64,000 bases of DNA, taken from Marinoscillum sp. MHG1-6. GTDB lineage: Bacteria; Bacteroidota; Bacteroidia; Cytophagales; Cyclobacteriaceae. This document shows, one piece after another, positions 34,104-43,367 of the stretch. Under the pieces are notes generated by a model. It made no database searches, was not told the origin of the DNA, and saw nothing but the letters and a program-made list of their open reading frames with translations. Numbering within the stretch: the first letter of the stretch is position 1; each line of letters starts with the position of its first letter. The stretch lies in NCBI RefSeq assembly GCF_024714475.1, contig NZ_JAMZMI010000001.1:62001-126000 (forward strand), in the 5' to 3' direction. The position numbers were made by a program, and so were the translations under genes.

Positions 34104-35272
34104 TTCTGATTATTCTGGTTTTGGTTGCCTGGTTTTTTAAAGTTTTGATTACCGCGATTACGGTTTTTTCTTTTTTTCTTCTTTTTCTTTCGCGAGGATG
34201 AAAATTTCTTATCCATAGCTTCAAGGTCGCTATTCAGAGCACCCGATTCTTTCTCCTGCTCTTCCTTATCTGTGACAAGGCTATCCGGCTTTTTGCCCTC
34301 TTTATTCATAGCCAAAATATGGTTGACCCGATCAATGTCAACAGCATACCAGCTATTTTCTCCATCATAGCCAAACCACATGGTCTTCCTGAAAATATCC
34401 GTTTTTTGCAGCTTAGCTGCTCCTTTTTCAGTCAGTAGAGGTCTATCGACTTTAGGAATGTCCTTGAGTGCCTCCATGTAGGTATCCAGCTCATAGTTGA
34501 GACAACACTTAAGCCTGCCACATTGCCCTGAAAGTTTTCCTGGATTGAGGGAAAGATTCTGATACCTCGCAGCCTGGGTACCTACAGTTTTGAATTCACT
34601 TAGCCAGGTTGAGCAACACAACTCCCTGCCGCAAGCACCAATTCCTCCCAGTCGAGAGGCTTCCTGCCTAAGGCTGATTTGTCGCATTTCAACTCTAATC
34701 TTAAACTCAGAAGCCAGTTTTTTGATGAGTTCCCTGAAGTCGACCCGATCATCCGCAGAATAAAAGAATGTGGCTTTTGTATTGTCGGCCTGAAACTCAA
34801 CATCGGTGAGTTTCATACTCAATTGTAAATCTTCAATAATCTGACGGGTACGATACAAAGTCGGCATCTCCCGGTTCTTTGTTTCACGATACTTTTCAAT
34901 ATCTCTCTGGGAGGCAATACGATAGACTTTCCTGACCTCGTCATTATCCTTTACCCCTTTCTTTTTCATTTGAAGGCGTACAAGTTCTCCCTGAAGCGAA
35001 ACGTGGCCAAGGTGGTGTCCATTAGGAACATCTACAATCACCGCATCACCCGTTGTAAGGTCAAGATTATCTGAATTTCTGAAAAATTCCTTGTGGCCAT
35101 TTTTGAAGCGTACTTCAATAACATCGTAGCTCGCCTCTATTGGATGCTCCATGTGTTGCAACCAGTCAAATACATTCAGCTTGTTGCAGCCTCCAGAGCT
35201 ACAACCGCCGTTGTTTTGACAGCCTTTTACCTCGCCATCAGCACCAGTAACACCACACGATGCACATCCCAT
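34100..35272 (-). CDS. ricT: RicT/PSP1-domain iron-sulfur protein
   Basis: A PSP1-domain (YaaT/RicT) protein of 390 residues. In Bacillus, RicT is a subunit of the Fe-S RicAFT complex that affects RNase Y and sporulation/competence. Conserved cysteines are in GACGRELCCSTWL and GQCGRLKCCLNYE in the central part. An extra N-terminal Cys cluster (MGCASCG, GCQNNGGCSSGGC) may add another metal site. The C-terminus is a Lys/Arg/Asn-rich tail (from about 355) typical of Bacteroidota members. It overlaps gldH by four bases, and purD lies upstream on the same strand with a 64-bp gap. Confidence 0.9.
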   Translation of the reverse strand: MGCASCGVTGADGEVKGCQNNGGCSSGGCNKLNVFDWLQHMEHPIEASYDVIEVRFKNGHKEFFRNSDNLDLTTGDAVIVDVPNGHHLGHVSLQGELVRLQMKKKGVKDNDEVRKVYRIASQRDIEKYRETKNREMPTLYRTRQIIEDLQLSMKLTDVEFQADNTKATFFYSADDRVDFRELIKKLASEFKIRVEMRQISLRQEASRLGGIGACGRELCCSTWLSEFKTVGTQAARYQNLSLNPGKLSGQCGRLKCCLNYELDTYMEALKDIPKVDRPLLTEKGAAKLQKTDIFRKTMWFGYDGENSWYAVDIDRVNHILAMNKEGKKPDSLVTDKEEQEKESGALNSDLEAMDKKFSSSRKKKKKKRKNRNRGNQNFKKPGNQNQNNQK

Positions 35273-35336
35273 CTTCTTTCTTTAGTATTATTCCTTCTTG
35301 AAAATCTATCAAATATACTCAAGAGTGCGAAGTATC

Positions 35337-36623
35337 CTACTGACCTAGTCGCTGTAGGTCAAATCCAATATCCTTACGATAATTTTTACCTTCCCATTCA
35401 ATCAAATCCACTCCTGAATAACTTCTATTGAGAGCCTCTCCCATGTTCTTACCCAGTCCCGTAACCGCAATCACTCGCCCTCCATTGGTAACCAACGTAT
35501 CATTTTTGATCGCAGTTCCGGCATGAAATGGAATTGAACCTTTCACGTCCTTCTTGAAGCTTATTTCTCGACCCTTTTCATAATCTCCCGGATATCCTCC
35601 GGAAACCATTACCACCGTCGTGGCTGTAAATGGCTCAAGCTCCAATTTTACTTCATTCAATCTGCCTTCTGCAGCAGCAATCAATACTTCGAGTAGATCT
35701 GATTTGATCCTGGGCATTACGACCTCCGTTTCAGGGTCTCCCATCCTCACATTGTACTCAATCACCTCAGGCTCACCGGAGTTGTTCATCAAGCCAAAGA
35801 AAATAAATCCACAGTAATCCATTCCCTCAGACTCAATCCCTTTTACTGTAGGCTTGATCACCTTTTCCACTACCTTATTCATGAACTGCTTATCAGCAAA
35901 GATCACCGGGCTTACTGCCCCCATTCCACCAGTATTAGGTCCCTCGTCGCCTTCACCGATTCTCTTATAGTCTTTTGCCTCCGGGAGTACCACGAAGTCC
36001 TTCCCGTCTGTCAATACAAAAACCGATAGCTCGATTCCTGATAAAAACTCTTCGATAAGTACCCTTGCACTGGCATCTCCAAATCGCTTATTGAGAATTA
36101 GATCATCAAGGTTGGCTTTTGCCTCACTCAGATCCTCTGTAATCAGTACCCCTTTACCGGCGGCCAGGCCATCTGCCTTCAGAACATAAGGCGGCTTTAG
36201 TTCTTCCAGAAACTGATAACCTTCCCGAATGTTTGAACTGTCAAATGTCTTTGCCTTGGCTGTTGGAACTCCATATTTCGTCATGAAGTCCTTAGAAAAC
36301 TCCTTACTACCCTCCAGCTTCGCGGCCGCCTGAGCCGGACCAATCACCAACACGCCTTTGGTCTCTTCATTGGTTTTGAGATCATCAACCATACCATTCA
36401 CCAATGGTTCCTCCGGACCCACTACGACCAGTCCAATTTCATAGTCTACCACCGCCTTTCTGACAGCTGAGAAATCTTTGACATTGATATCAAGGTTAAT
36501 GGCAATTTCCTTTGTACCTCCATTTCCGGGAGCCACGTATATTTTTTCGCAAAGAGGACTTTGCTTGATTTTCCAGGTGATGGCATGCTCTCTTCCTCCA
36601 GAGCCTATGATTAGTACGTTCAT
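35337..36623 (-). CDS. purD: phosphoribosylamine--glycine ligase
   Basis: GAR synthetase, about 428 residues, the second step of de novo purine synthesis: ATP-dependent joining of glycine to 5-phosphoribosylamine. The start is ATG 36621-36623, giving NVLIIGSGGREHAI; the TTG one codon upstream is not needed. The ATP-grasp core is intact: PYVLKADGLAAGKGV, LSGIELSVFVLTDG, GPNTGGMGAVSP, and EYNVRMGDPETEVVMPR carrying the metal ligands. It lies between recQ (with its terminator) and ricT. Confidence 0.96.
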   Translation of the reverse strand: MNVLIIGSGGREHAITWKIKQSPLCEKIYVAPGNGGTKEIAINLDINVKDFSAVRKAVVDYEIGLVVVGPEEPLVNGMVDDLKTNEETKGVLVIGPAQAAAKLEGSKEFSKDFMTKYGVPTAKAKTFDSSNIREGYQFLEELKPPYVLKADGLAAGKGVLITEDLSEAKANLDDLILNKRFGDASARVLIEEFLSGIELSVFVLTDGKDFVVLPEAKDYKRIGEGDEGPNTGGMGAVSPVIFADKQFMNKVVEKVIKPTVKGIESEGMDYCGFIFFGLMNNSGEPEVIEYNVRMGDPETEVVMPRIKSDLLEVLIAAAEGRLNEVKLELEPFTATTVVMVSGGYPGDYEKGREISFKKDVKGSIPFHAGTAIKNDTLVTNGGRVIAVTGLGKNMGEALNRSYSGVDLIEWEGKNYRKDIGFDLQRLGQ

Positions 36624-36640
36624 CAAATTCTTTTTTGCAT

Positions 36641-36666
36641 AAAAAAACCGCCCAAAATTAGACGGT
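36641..36666 (-). terminator. rho-independent terminator of recQ
   Basis: On the minus strand ACCGTCT and GGGCGGT form a 7-bp stem (with two G-T pairs) around a 6-base loop, followed directly by seven T residues. It lies 30 bases after the recQ stop and just before purD. Confidence 0.75.
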
Positions 36667-36695
36667 CTGAATTTATTAATCTAAGAAATCACTGC

Positions 36696-38882
36696 TTAAT
36701 GCGCATACTCGGACATGAACTTGATACGCATGAGCCGAACTTCATCTTCGCTGTAGAATTCTCCGAGTTCTTCCATCGCTACTTTGATACTATCCGTCTC
36801 CGCATTGAGGAAGTAATCATACAAATCATCCTGACGCTCATCATCCAGAACATGGTCGATGTAATAATCCAGGTTCAGCTTCGTACCTCCGTAGCAGATA
36901 TTTTCGATTTCCTTAATCAGGTCTTCGTATTTCATATCCTTGGCCTCTGCTATCTCATCAAGATCCATTTGCTTGTCAATCTGCTGAATGATAAAGATCT
37001 TGTTCTTAGACTTCATCCCCGAACTCTTTACCAGTACGTCAGAAGCAGTAATGATGTCATTTTCATCTACATATTTTTCGATGAGTTCTAAGAAAGGCTT
37101 ACCAAATTTTCTTGCTTTACTTTCACCAACCCCAACAATTTTGATCAGATCGTCTATCGTAGTAGGGTATAAGGTGGCCATTTCTTCCATGGACGGATCC
37201 TGAAAAATCACATATGGGGGAAGATCCATTTTCTTGGCTACTTCCTTGCGCAGGTGCTTAATCATATCAAACAGCACCTTATCATAGGCTTTGGTATTAA
37301 CTACCTCTCTTTCTATCTCTTCCTCCTCGCCCTCAGATTCATATTCATGATCTTTGAAAAGCTCAACTACATAAGGGTCAATTAAAAATTTCTCGCCTTT
37401 ATCGGTAACCTTGAAAACCCCGGGGTTGTCTATGTCTTTTTCAATAAAATCATTCAGGAGCGTCTGCCTAATTACAGACTTCCAATGGTGATCATCCATA
37501 TGATCGCCTTTGGCAAAAACCTCCAGCTTGTCGTGACTGTAGCTCTTTACATGTTCAGATTTAATACCCCTTAATACCTCAGATACATGGTTGAGGTTAA
37601 AGCGCTGTCCTGTCTGAACCACCGCTTTAATCACCTTTTTCACATCCTCTGTCCCATCAAAGGTCTCCTGATGATGCTGGCAATTATCACAAGCCTCGCA
37701 ATTTTCCACATTGTATTCTTCACCAAAATAGTGAAGTAGCTGTTTGCGTCGGCATACAGCTGATTCAGCGTAAAGGGACATTTCCTCCAATAGGAACTTG
37801 GAATTTTCACGTTCCGAAACAGCCTTATCCTTACTAAATTTCTCCAGCTTAATAATGTCATTGTAGCTGTAGAGCATAATACACTTTCCTTCCAGGCCAT
37901 CTCTACCTGCACGACCTGTCTCCTGGTAATAACCCTCTATAGATTTAGGAGCATCGTAATGCACAACAAATCTTACATCAGGTTTATCAATACCCATTCC
38001 GAAGGCAATGGTTGCTACAATTACGTCAATATCTTCATTGAGGAATCCGTCCTGGTTGGCCATTCTTACATTGGCATCCAATCCGGCATGATAGGGAGCC
38101 ACCTTCACACCATTCACTTTAAGCAATTCAGCGATTTCCTCTACCTTCTTCCGGCTCAGGCAGTACACAATCCCTGACTCCCCCTTATGCTCCTTCACAA
38201 TTCTTATGAGCTGCTTTTTAGCCTGTTTCTTGGGCTTGACCTCATAAATGAGGTTGGTTCGATTGAAGGAGGACTGAAAGATATTCGCACCCTCCATTGC
38301 AAGGTTCCTCTGAATATCCAGCTGAACTTTGGGAGTGGCAGTAGCCGTGAGTGCTACAAGTGGAATATCTCCAAAGGTTCCGATAATACTTTTGATCTTC
38401 CTGTACTCAGGACGGAAATCATGACCCCATTCAGAAATACAATGAGCCTCATCTACCGCCACAAAAGAGATCTCCGCTTCTTTTAAAAAGTTAATGTTAT
38501 CCTCCTTGGTCAATGACTCAGGGGCTACATATAGAAGCTTTACGTCCCCGGCTAAAGTCTCTCGCTTCACCCGGTTCATCTCGGTTTTATTCAATGTGGA
38601 GTTGAGAAACCTCGCATTGATCCCTACGGCATTCATTTGATCGACTTGATTTTTCATCAAGGCGATCAACGGAGAAATGACGATGGCCGTTCCTCCTTTC
38701 ATGATGGCTGGTAACTGGTAGCACAGAGATTTCCCTGCTCCGGTAGGCATGATCACGAAGGTGTTCTTACCTTCCATTACATTTTCGATAATCGCTTCCT
38801 GATTACCTCGGAAGTTATCGTACCCAAACACGCGCTTCAACGTGTCTTTGAGTCTGGTGGCTGTATTGGTGTCCATCAACAT
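36696..38882 (-). CDS. recQ: ATP-dependent DNA helicase RecQ
   Basis: A 728-residue 3'-5' helicase of recombination and replication-fork repair. Motifs: MPTGAGKSLCYQLPA (Walker A, about 39-53), VDEAHCISEWGHDFRPEY (motif II, about 139-156), GMGIDKPDVRFVVHYD, and the QETGRAGRDG arginine-finger motif VI. A zinc-binding Cys set (CRRKQ, then CEACDNC) and an RQC winged helix (about 400-510) follow. An HRDC-like domain is at about 530-610, with an extra helical C-terminal part to 728. It is longer than E. coli RecQ (about 610), as usual in Bacteroidota. The ATG two codons downstream (38876) is an alternative start. Confidence 0.95.
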   Translation of the reverse strand: MLMDTNTATRLKDTLKRVFGYDNFRGNQEAIIENVMEGKNTFVIMPTGAGKSLCYQLPAIMKGGTAIVISPLIALMKNQVDQMNAVGINARFLNSTLNKTEMNRVKRETLAGDVKLLYVAPESLTKEDNINFLKEAEISFVAVDEAHCISEWGHDFRPEYRKIKSIIGTFGDIPLVALTATATPKVQLDIQRNLAMEGANIFQSSFNRTNLIYEVKPKKQAKKQLIRIVKEHKGESGIVYCLSRKKVEEIAELLKVNGVKVAPYHAGLDANVRMANQDGFLNEDIDVIVATIAFGMGIDKPDVRFVVHYDAPKSIEGYYQETGRAGRDGLEGKCIMLYSYNDIIKLEKFSKDKAVSERENSKFLLEEMSLYAESAVCRRKQLLHYFGEEYNVENCEACDNCQHHQETFDGTEDVKKVIKAVVQTGQRFNLNHVSEVLRGIKSEHVKSYSHDKLEVFAKGDHMDDHHWKSVIRQTLLNDFIEKDIDNPGVFKVTDKGEKFLIDPYVVELFKDHEYESEGEEEEIEREVVNTKAYDKVLFDMIKHLRKEVAKKMDLPPYVIFQDPSMEEMATLYPTTIDDLIKIVGVGESKARKFGKPFLELIEKYVDENDIITASDVLVKSSGMKSKNKIFIIQQIDKQMDLDEIAEAKDMKYEDLIKEIENICYGGTKLNLDYYIDHVLDDERQDDLYDYFLNAETDSIKVAMEELGEFYSEDEVRLMRIKFMSEYAH

Positions 38883-39002
38883 AATACTGATGTTCTGAAC
38901 TATAAATTAATAAAAATTGACATCAAGGTGATCATTTGGCGGCACTTAAATTGCCCATGATCAATTAATTTCCTGATAAGTAGCGGGGAATACCTAAAGG
39001 CA

Positions 39003-39010
39003 TATATTTG
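39003..39010 (+). promoter_or_regulatory. candidate -7 element for manC
   Basis: TATATTTG fits TAnnTTTG and lies 58 bases before the manC ATG, in the 186-bp space between divergent recQ and manC. No TTTG is found 19-21 bases upstream. Confidence 0.35.
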
Positions 39011-39068
39011 TAACGAATTTACATTCAAATTCTTCAAAAATCATCCTGATTCGATAAAAATCACATTA

Positions 39069-40142
39069 ATGAATAAAAACATCCACGTGGTTATAATGGC
39101 TGGTGGGACAGGAACCCGCTTTTGGCCATATAGCAGAAATAACAAACCCAAGCAATTTTTAGATGTGTTAGGCACAGGCCGGTCATTAATGCAAATGACC
39201 TACGATAGATTTAAATCGATTGTTCCTGACGAAAACGTCTGGGTAGTATCAAATATGATCTATGAGGATTTGTTGGATGAGCAGTTGCCCGAATTATCAA
39301 AAGACCACATTCTCCTTGAGCCTTGTAAGAGAAACACGGCTCCCTGCATCGCTTATGCAGCCTATAAAATCAGGGAGAAAAACCCTAATGCCATCATGGT
39401 GGTACTTCCCTCGGATCATGTGATCTTTAACGAGGAAGCGTTCATTACTTCCATAAAATCCGCAGTGGATGGTTGCGATGACGAAAAACTGATAACAATT
39501 GGCATACAGCCTAACAGACCGGAAACCGGATATGGGTACATCCAATTCGATAGTGATCACGACGATGTGATCAAACCGGTGAAAACCTTCACCGAAAAAC
39601 CGGAACTTGAGCTGGCAAAGCAGTTTCTCGAAAGTGGGGATTTCGTGTGGAATGCAGGGATTTTCGTGTGGTCAGTAAAAGCGGTGATCAAAGCTCTTGA
39701 GCAATACCAACCGGTTTTGTCAAAAGCCTTTTCGGATGGATCAGGAAAATACTTCTCGGAAGAGGAAAAAACATTTATTGCTCATGCCTATGCTACTTCC
39801 AAAAGCATCTCTGTGGATTATGCTATCATGGAAAAATCAGATCATGTCAACGTGGTCCTCGGAGATTTTGGCTGGTCCGATCTGGGTTCCTGGAATGCAT
39901 TACATGAAATCAAGGACAAGGACGAACACGACAATGTCATTGAGGCCGATGTGCTAACCTATGATTGTAAGGACAACTATATCCTCAGCAAAAACAAGCG
40001 ACTCGTTGTAACTCAGGGAATGGAAGGTTATCTGGTTGCAGACTTTGAAGATGTGTTGCTTATCTGTAAAAAAGAGGATTCAGGGATCTTCCGTGACTTT
40101 GTGCACGATGTGAAACTGTCAAAAGGAGATAAATTTATTTGA
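39069..40142 (+). CDS. manC: mannose-1-phosphate guanylyltransferase
   Basis: A 357-residue nucleotidyltransferase that makes GDP-mannose from GTP and mannose-1-phosphate for glycan synthesis. The GT-A pyrophosphorylase motif MAGGTGTRFWPYSRNNKPKQF starts at about residue 11. FTEKPELELAKQFL (sugar-binding), WNAGIFVWS and DYAIMEKSDHVNVVLGDFGWSDLGSW are diagnostic. It is the short, monofunctional type without the C-terminal isomerase domain. The 3' end overlaps rlmB by 8 bp in convergent orientation. Confidence 0.95.
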   Translation: MNKNIHVVIMAGGTGTRFWPYSRNNKPKQFLDVLGTGRSLMQMTYDRFKSIVPDENVWVVSNMIYEDLLDEQLPELSKDHILLEPCKRNTAPCIAYAAYKIREKNPNAIMVVLPSDHVIFNEEAFITSIKSAVDGCDDEKLITIGIQPNRPETGYGYIQFDSDHDDVIKPVKTFTEKPELELAKQFLESGDFVWNAGIFVWSVKAVIKALEQYQPVLSKAFSDGSGKYFSEEEKTFIAHAYATSKSISVDYAIMEKSDHVNVVLGDFGWSDLGSWNALHEIKDKDEHDNVIEADVLTYDCKDNYILSKNKRLVVTQGMEGYLVADFEDVLLICKKEDSGIFRDFVHDVKLSKGDKFI

Positions 40143-40890
40143 TATTATACTCCAGTCGTTGGTTAGCAGCCTCATATAGCATCATGGCTGCAGCCGCCGA
40201 CACGTTAAGCGAGGCAATTTGACCAGTCATCGGTATCTGCATCACTTCATCACTAAGACTGAGTATCTCTGGAGATACTCCTTCTTCCTCATTTCCCATA
40301 ACAATGACACAAGGAAGGGTGAAGTCAGCCTCTTTCATCAGTTGCTTTCCCTTTTCTGAACAAGAGATCACTTGTAGTCCGGAGTCCTGAAGGAAACGAA
40401 GCGAGTCCATCAAATTTCTCTCTCTGCATACAGGCAGGAAGTTCAAGGCTCCCGCTGAAGTCTTCACGGCATCCGCGTTAATCTGAGCACCATTTTTTGT
40501 AGGGATCACAATCGCATGTGCACCCATGCATTCGGCAGAACGTGCAATTGCACCAAAGTTTCGAACATCAGTAATCCGATCCAACATCAGTATCATTGGA
40601 GTAAGCCCTTGCTCAAAAAGTCCGGGTAAAACCTGATCCAGCTTATGATATTGCACAGGAGATACCAGGGCCACAGCACCCTGATGATTCTTGCGTGTAA
40701 ATCGATTGATCTTCTCAATTGGGACTGTGGACACCGGAATTGTTCTTTCATGAGCTAGATTCAGCAGCTCCTTGATAAGGTCTCCTTTTAAACCCTTTTG
40801 AACAAAAACCTTTTCAAGATCCTTGCCCGCCTGGATTGTTTCGATTATTGCACGAATTCCGTAAATCAGATTCTCTAACTGCTTTGCCAT
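40135..40890 (-). CDS. rlmB: 23S rRNA (guanosine-2'-O-)-methyltransferase RlmB/TrmH family
   Basis: A 251-residue SpoU-class methyltransferase, expected to 2'-O-methylate G2251 of 23S rRNA with SAM. An N-terminal substrate-binding domain (IYGIRAIIETIQ, about 1-75) precedes the knotted SpoU domain. Motif 1 is LDRITDVRNFGAIARSAE, motif 2 is VIVMGNEEEGVS, and motif 3 is IPMTGQIASLNVSAAAAMML. The N-terminal domain favours RlmB over TrmL. It overlaps manC convergently, and the GWxTD gene lies one base upstream on the same strand. Confidence 0.92.
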   Translation of the reverse strand: MAKQLENLIYGIRAIIETIQAGKDLEKVFVQKGLKGDLIKELLNLAHERTIPVSTVPIEKINRFTRKNHQGAVALVSPVQYHKLDQVLPGLFEQGLTPMILMLDRITDVRNFGAIARSAECMGAHAIVIPTKNGAQINADAVKTSAGALNFLPVCRERNLMDSLRFLQDSGLQVISCSEKGKQLMKEADFTLPCVIVMGNEEEGVSPEILSLSDEVMQIPMTGQIASLNVSAAAAMMLYEAANQRLEYNIK

Positions 40891-40891
40891 G

Positions 40892-42049
40892 TCAACCGTT
40901 TCTTATTTCCCCCACGCGATCATACCATTGATTTTCGTATTTGATATCGCGTTTGAGTGAATAAATGAGGGGTGCAAAGAGAGTTGAAATTCTGATGAAT
41001 TCAAACTCAATGCCGCTGGTGTATTTCCATATTTCTATTCCTTTATCCCGGGTAACAAAATCCGGCTTACCGTAAACAATATAAATCATCCCCCGATCCG
41101 TTTTCCACCCCGCTTTATAGTCCGTAAATAATTCATTGCTCTCCTGAACCATATTATAAAAACTCCTGATCGCTCCTTTGGCTCTGAACTTCGTTCCATA
41201 GGTATTGATCCAAAACTTTTCAAAGGAAATCTTGGGGTTTGAGAAAGGTTGGTGAAGTGATTTGTTTTCCTCAGAAGTAGTGATGTATTGAAGAGGTCCT
41301 AAAAGATCATCCAGTTTCTTTGTTTTAGGAAAATAGAATGGCACCTTAAGCAGCGTTATTCCAGTCTGATCCAGCGAATCCCCCTGAAATAAATAAAAAT
41401 GATCCTGTTCCAGGCTATCCAACCCTTTATTAAACACATAGGAGCTATCAATTGATAAGGTCGGAGAAAGAGGTTTCATGGCTCCCATTGGCGGATCTGC
41501 TCCTAAGAATTCCTGATCATATTCATAAACGTGAAAAGTAGTGTTTGACGCCCCATGAAATTGAACACCAGTATTTGATACATAATTGGAAATGATTGGT
41601 AAGCTGTCCTCGTTTATCGGATAAAAATCCGGGTATCCAAGTGGGGAAAATAGTGGGATGTCAAAAAAGAGATCGCCTCCCGAAGGATCCGAGAAAGCAA
41701 TGATCAGCAATTTTCCCTTTACCTCTCGATCAAACTTCAACCTCACCATATTTTTCTTAGGCTCAGAAAATAAGGTATCAACGGTGTAAGAGCTCAGGGT
41801 ATCATGCGCCTCTGTGTTATAGGCATTTTGCAATAACAACATGGTCCCATATTGCTTGTTAACCTGAGTTTTTGTCTTACAAAAAAGGATCATGGAGCTG
41901 TCATTCTGCACAACTCTAAATTCAAATCGAACGAGGGCGTTCACGTCATAATGATACTCCAGGTTAATTTTGGTTAGATCCAGGGCGTAGAGCTTTCCAA
42001 CGATCAAAAAAATAAGACCACAAAGGTAGATTTTGAGTGTTTGCCGCAT
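40892..42049 (-). CDS. GWxTD-domain protein
   Basis: An exported protein of 385 residues from the ATG at 42047-42049, chosen because it places a clean signal peptide (LKIYLCGLIFLIVGKLYA) at the N-terminus. The upstream in-frame ATG at 42112 would extend into the divergent methyltransferase gene. The C-terminal domain (about 280-380) has GWKTDRGMIYIVYGKPD followed by GIEIWKY, the GWxTD signature of Bacteroidota and Acidobacteria. Function unknown; probably periplasmic. It is followed at once by rlmB. Confidence 0.85.
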   Translation of the reverse strand: MRQTLKIYLCGLIFLIVGKLYALDLTKINLEYHYDVNALVRFEFRVVQNDSSMILFCKTKTQVNKQYGTMLLLQNAYNTEAHDTLSSYTVDTLFSEPKKNMVRLKFDREVKGKLLIIAFSDPSGGDLFFDIPLFSPLGYPDFYPINEDSLPIISNYVSNTGVQFHGASNTTFHVYEYDQEFLGADPPMGAMKPLSPTLSIDSSYVFNKGLDSLEQDHFYLFQGDSLDQTGITLLKVPFYFPKTKKLDDLLGPLQYITTSEENKSLHQPFSNPKISFEKFWINTYGTKFRAKGAIRSFYNMVQESNELFTDYKAGWKTDRGMIYIVYGKPDFVTRDKGIEIWKYTSGIEFEFIRISTLFAPLIYSLKRDIKYENQWYDRVGEIRNG

Positions 42050-42095
42050 AGCTAGAAAAGTTAACCATAATTTGGTTTCTTTGTCGAAAAAAAGA

Positions 42096-42866
42096 ATGAG
42101 CGTATATACCACCGAAATCGCTTCTGACCAAATTCCATCTGATAATCCAATACATCAGAGATTATTGAAAGCTTATCATGTGGCCATCCCATTCATTCAG
42201 GGGGACCTACTTGAGCTTGGATGTGGAGAAGGACGCGGTGTCGAGTTGCTGGCTCCCAAAGCCACGAGTTACCTGGGCCTTGATAAAATTCAGGGTGTCA
42301 TTGACCATTTGTCTGAAAAATACCCACAATATCAATTCGAAAGCAGTGTTTTTCCTCCTTTCAAACTACCAGACAATAGCTTTGACACGATCGTAACCTT
42401 TCAGGTAATCGAGCACATCAAGGAAGACGCCCTTTTCCTTGAAGAAATTCATCGTGTCCTAAAGCCTGGAGGAACCGCACTGATTTCAACCCCAAACAAT
42501 AAGCAAACCCTCTCAAGAAACCCCTGGCACGAACGTGAATATATTGCTGAAGAGTTGACTGCTCTGGCTTCAAAATATTTTGATCATGTGGAAATGAAAG
42601 GGATTGGTATGAGCGAGCGAATGACTGAATATCATGAACAAAACCGCGTTTCTGTAAATAAAATCATGCGATGGGATGTACTTGATCTTCAGCACCGATT
42701 GCCTGCAGCCTTGCTAAGATTGCCTTATGAGTTTTTGAATAGAAGAAATAGAAATAAACTTCAAAACCAGTCGAACGATCTGGTTCTAAGCATTAATCAG
42801 GATGATTTCTATTTAAATGATGTAGATGACCAAAACGTTGATCTATTCTTGATCGTAAAAAAGTAA
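42096..42866 (+). CDS. class I SAM-dependent methyltransferase
   Basis: A 256-residue methyltransferase from the ATG at 42096; the longer frame from 42033 runs back across the divergent GWxTD start and is less likely. The SAM motif LLELGCGEGRGVELL is followed by the acidic residue in YLGLDK. Motif II/III is FDTIVTFQVIEHIKE, and HRVLKPGGTALISTPN is typical of UbiE/Methyltransf_11 proteins. The C-terminal third lacks recognisable features. The substrate is unknown; the sequence resembles methyltransferases near glycan genes, and manC is close by. Confidence 0.82.
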   Translation: MSVYTTEIASDQIPSDNPIHQRLLKAYHVAIPFIQGDLLELGCGEGRGVELLAPKATSYLGLDKIQGVIDHLSEKYPQYQFESSVFPPFKLPDNSFDTIVTFQVIEHIKEDALFLEEIHRVLKPGGTALISTPNNKQTLSRNPWHEREYIAEELTALASKYFDHVEMKGIGMSERMTEYHEQNRVSVNKIMRWDVLDLQHRLPAALLRLPYEFLNRRNRNKLQNQSNDLVLSINQDDFYLNDVDDQNVDLFLIVKK

Positions 42867-42923
42867 ACAAAGGATTTTTTTGAGAGTTGAAAAATTTGGA
42901 CCTTTCTAAAATTTCAATAAATC

Positions 42924-43367
42924 ATGTCTTACTTAAATCTTCACCTCGAACTCAACCAGCTACTCAGTGACTTTCATATTTACTATCAAAACACTCGTGG
43001 ATTTCACTGGAATATTAAAGGAAAACGGTTCTTTGAACTTCACACAAAATTCGAGGAACTCTATACTGAAGCATTCACCACTATTGACGAGCTAGCTGAG
43101 CATCTGCTATCCATCGGGGGCGAGCCACTTCATTGCTTTTCAGACTATTTGAAGACCAGTACGCTGATGGAGTATCAAAACCTGTCAGAAGACACCGAAA
43201 TAGTCAAAGCATTATTACTACAGCTTCAATCGCTGATCAAACAAGAAAATAAGGTAAAAGACATGGCGGCGGAGTTGGGAGATAAGGAAACAGAGGATAT
43301 GATGATTGCGCTGGTCAATTCGCATCAGAAAAATATCTGGATGTTCAACGCCTGGCTGACGCATTAA
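42924..43367 (+). CDS. dps: Dps family DNA starvation/stationary phase protection protein
   Basis: A 147-residue ferritin-like mini-ferritin. The FHWNIKGKRFFELHTKFEELY segment (about 27-47) and IDELAEHLLSIGGEPL (about 54-69) supply the His, Asp and Glu ligands of the inter-subunit ferroxidase site. Dps forms dodecamers that oxidise iron with peroxide and protect DNA. The N-terminus is short, without the Lys-rich DNA-binding tail of E. coli Dps, so iron storage and detoxification may dominate. Its stop interlocks with the asnB stop in one TTAA. Confidence 0.92.
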   Translation: MSYLNLHLELNQLLSDFHIYYQNTRGFHWNIKGKRFFELHTKFEELYTEAFTTIDELAEHLLSIGGEPLHCFSDYLKTSTLMEYQNLSEDTEIVKALLLQLQSLIKQENKVKDMAAELGDKETEDMMIALVNSHQKNIWMFNAWLTH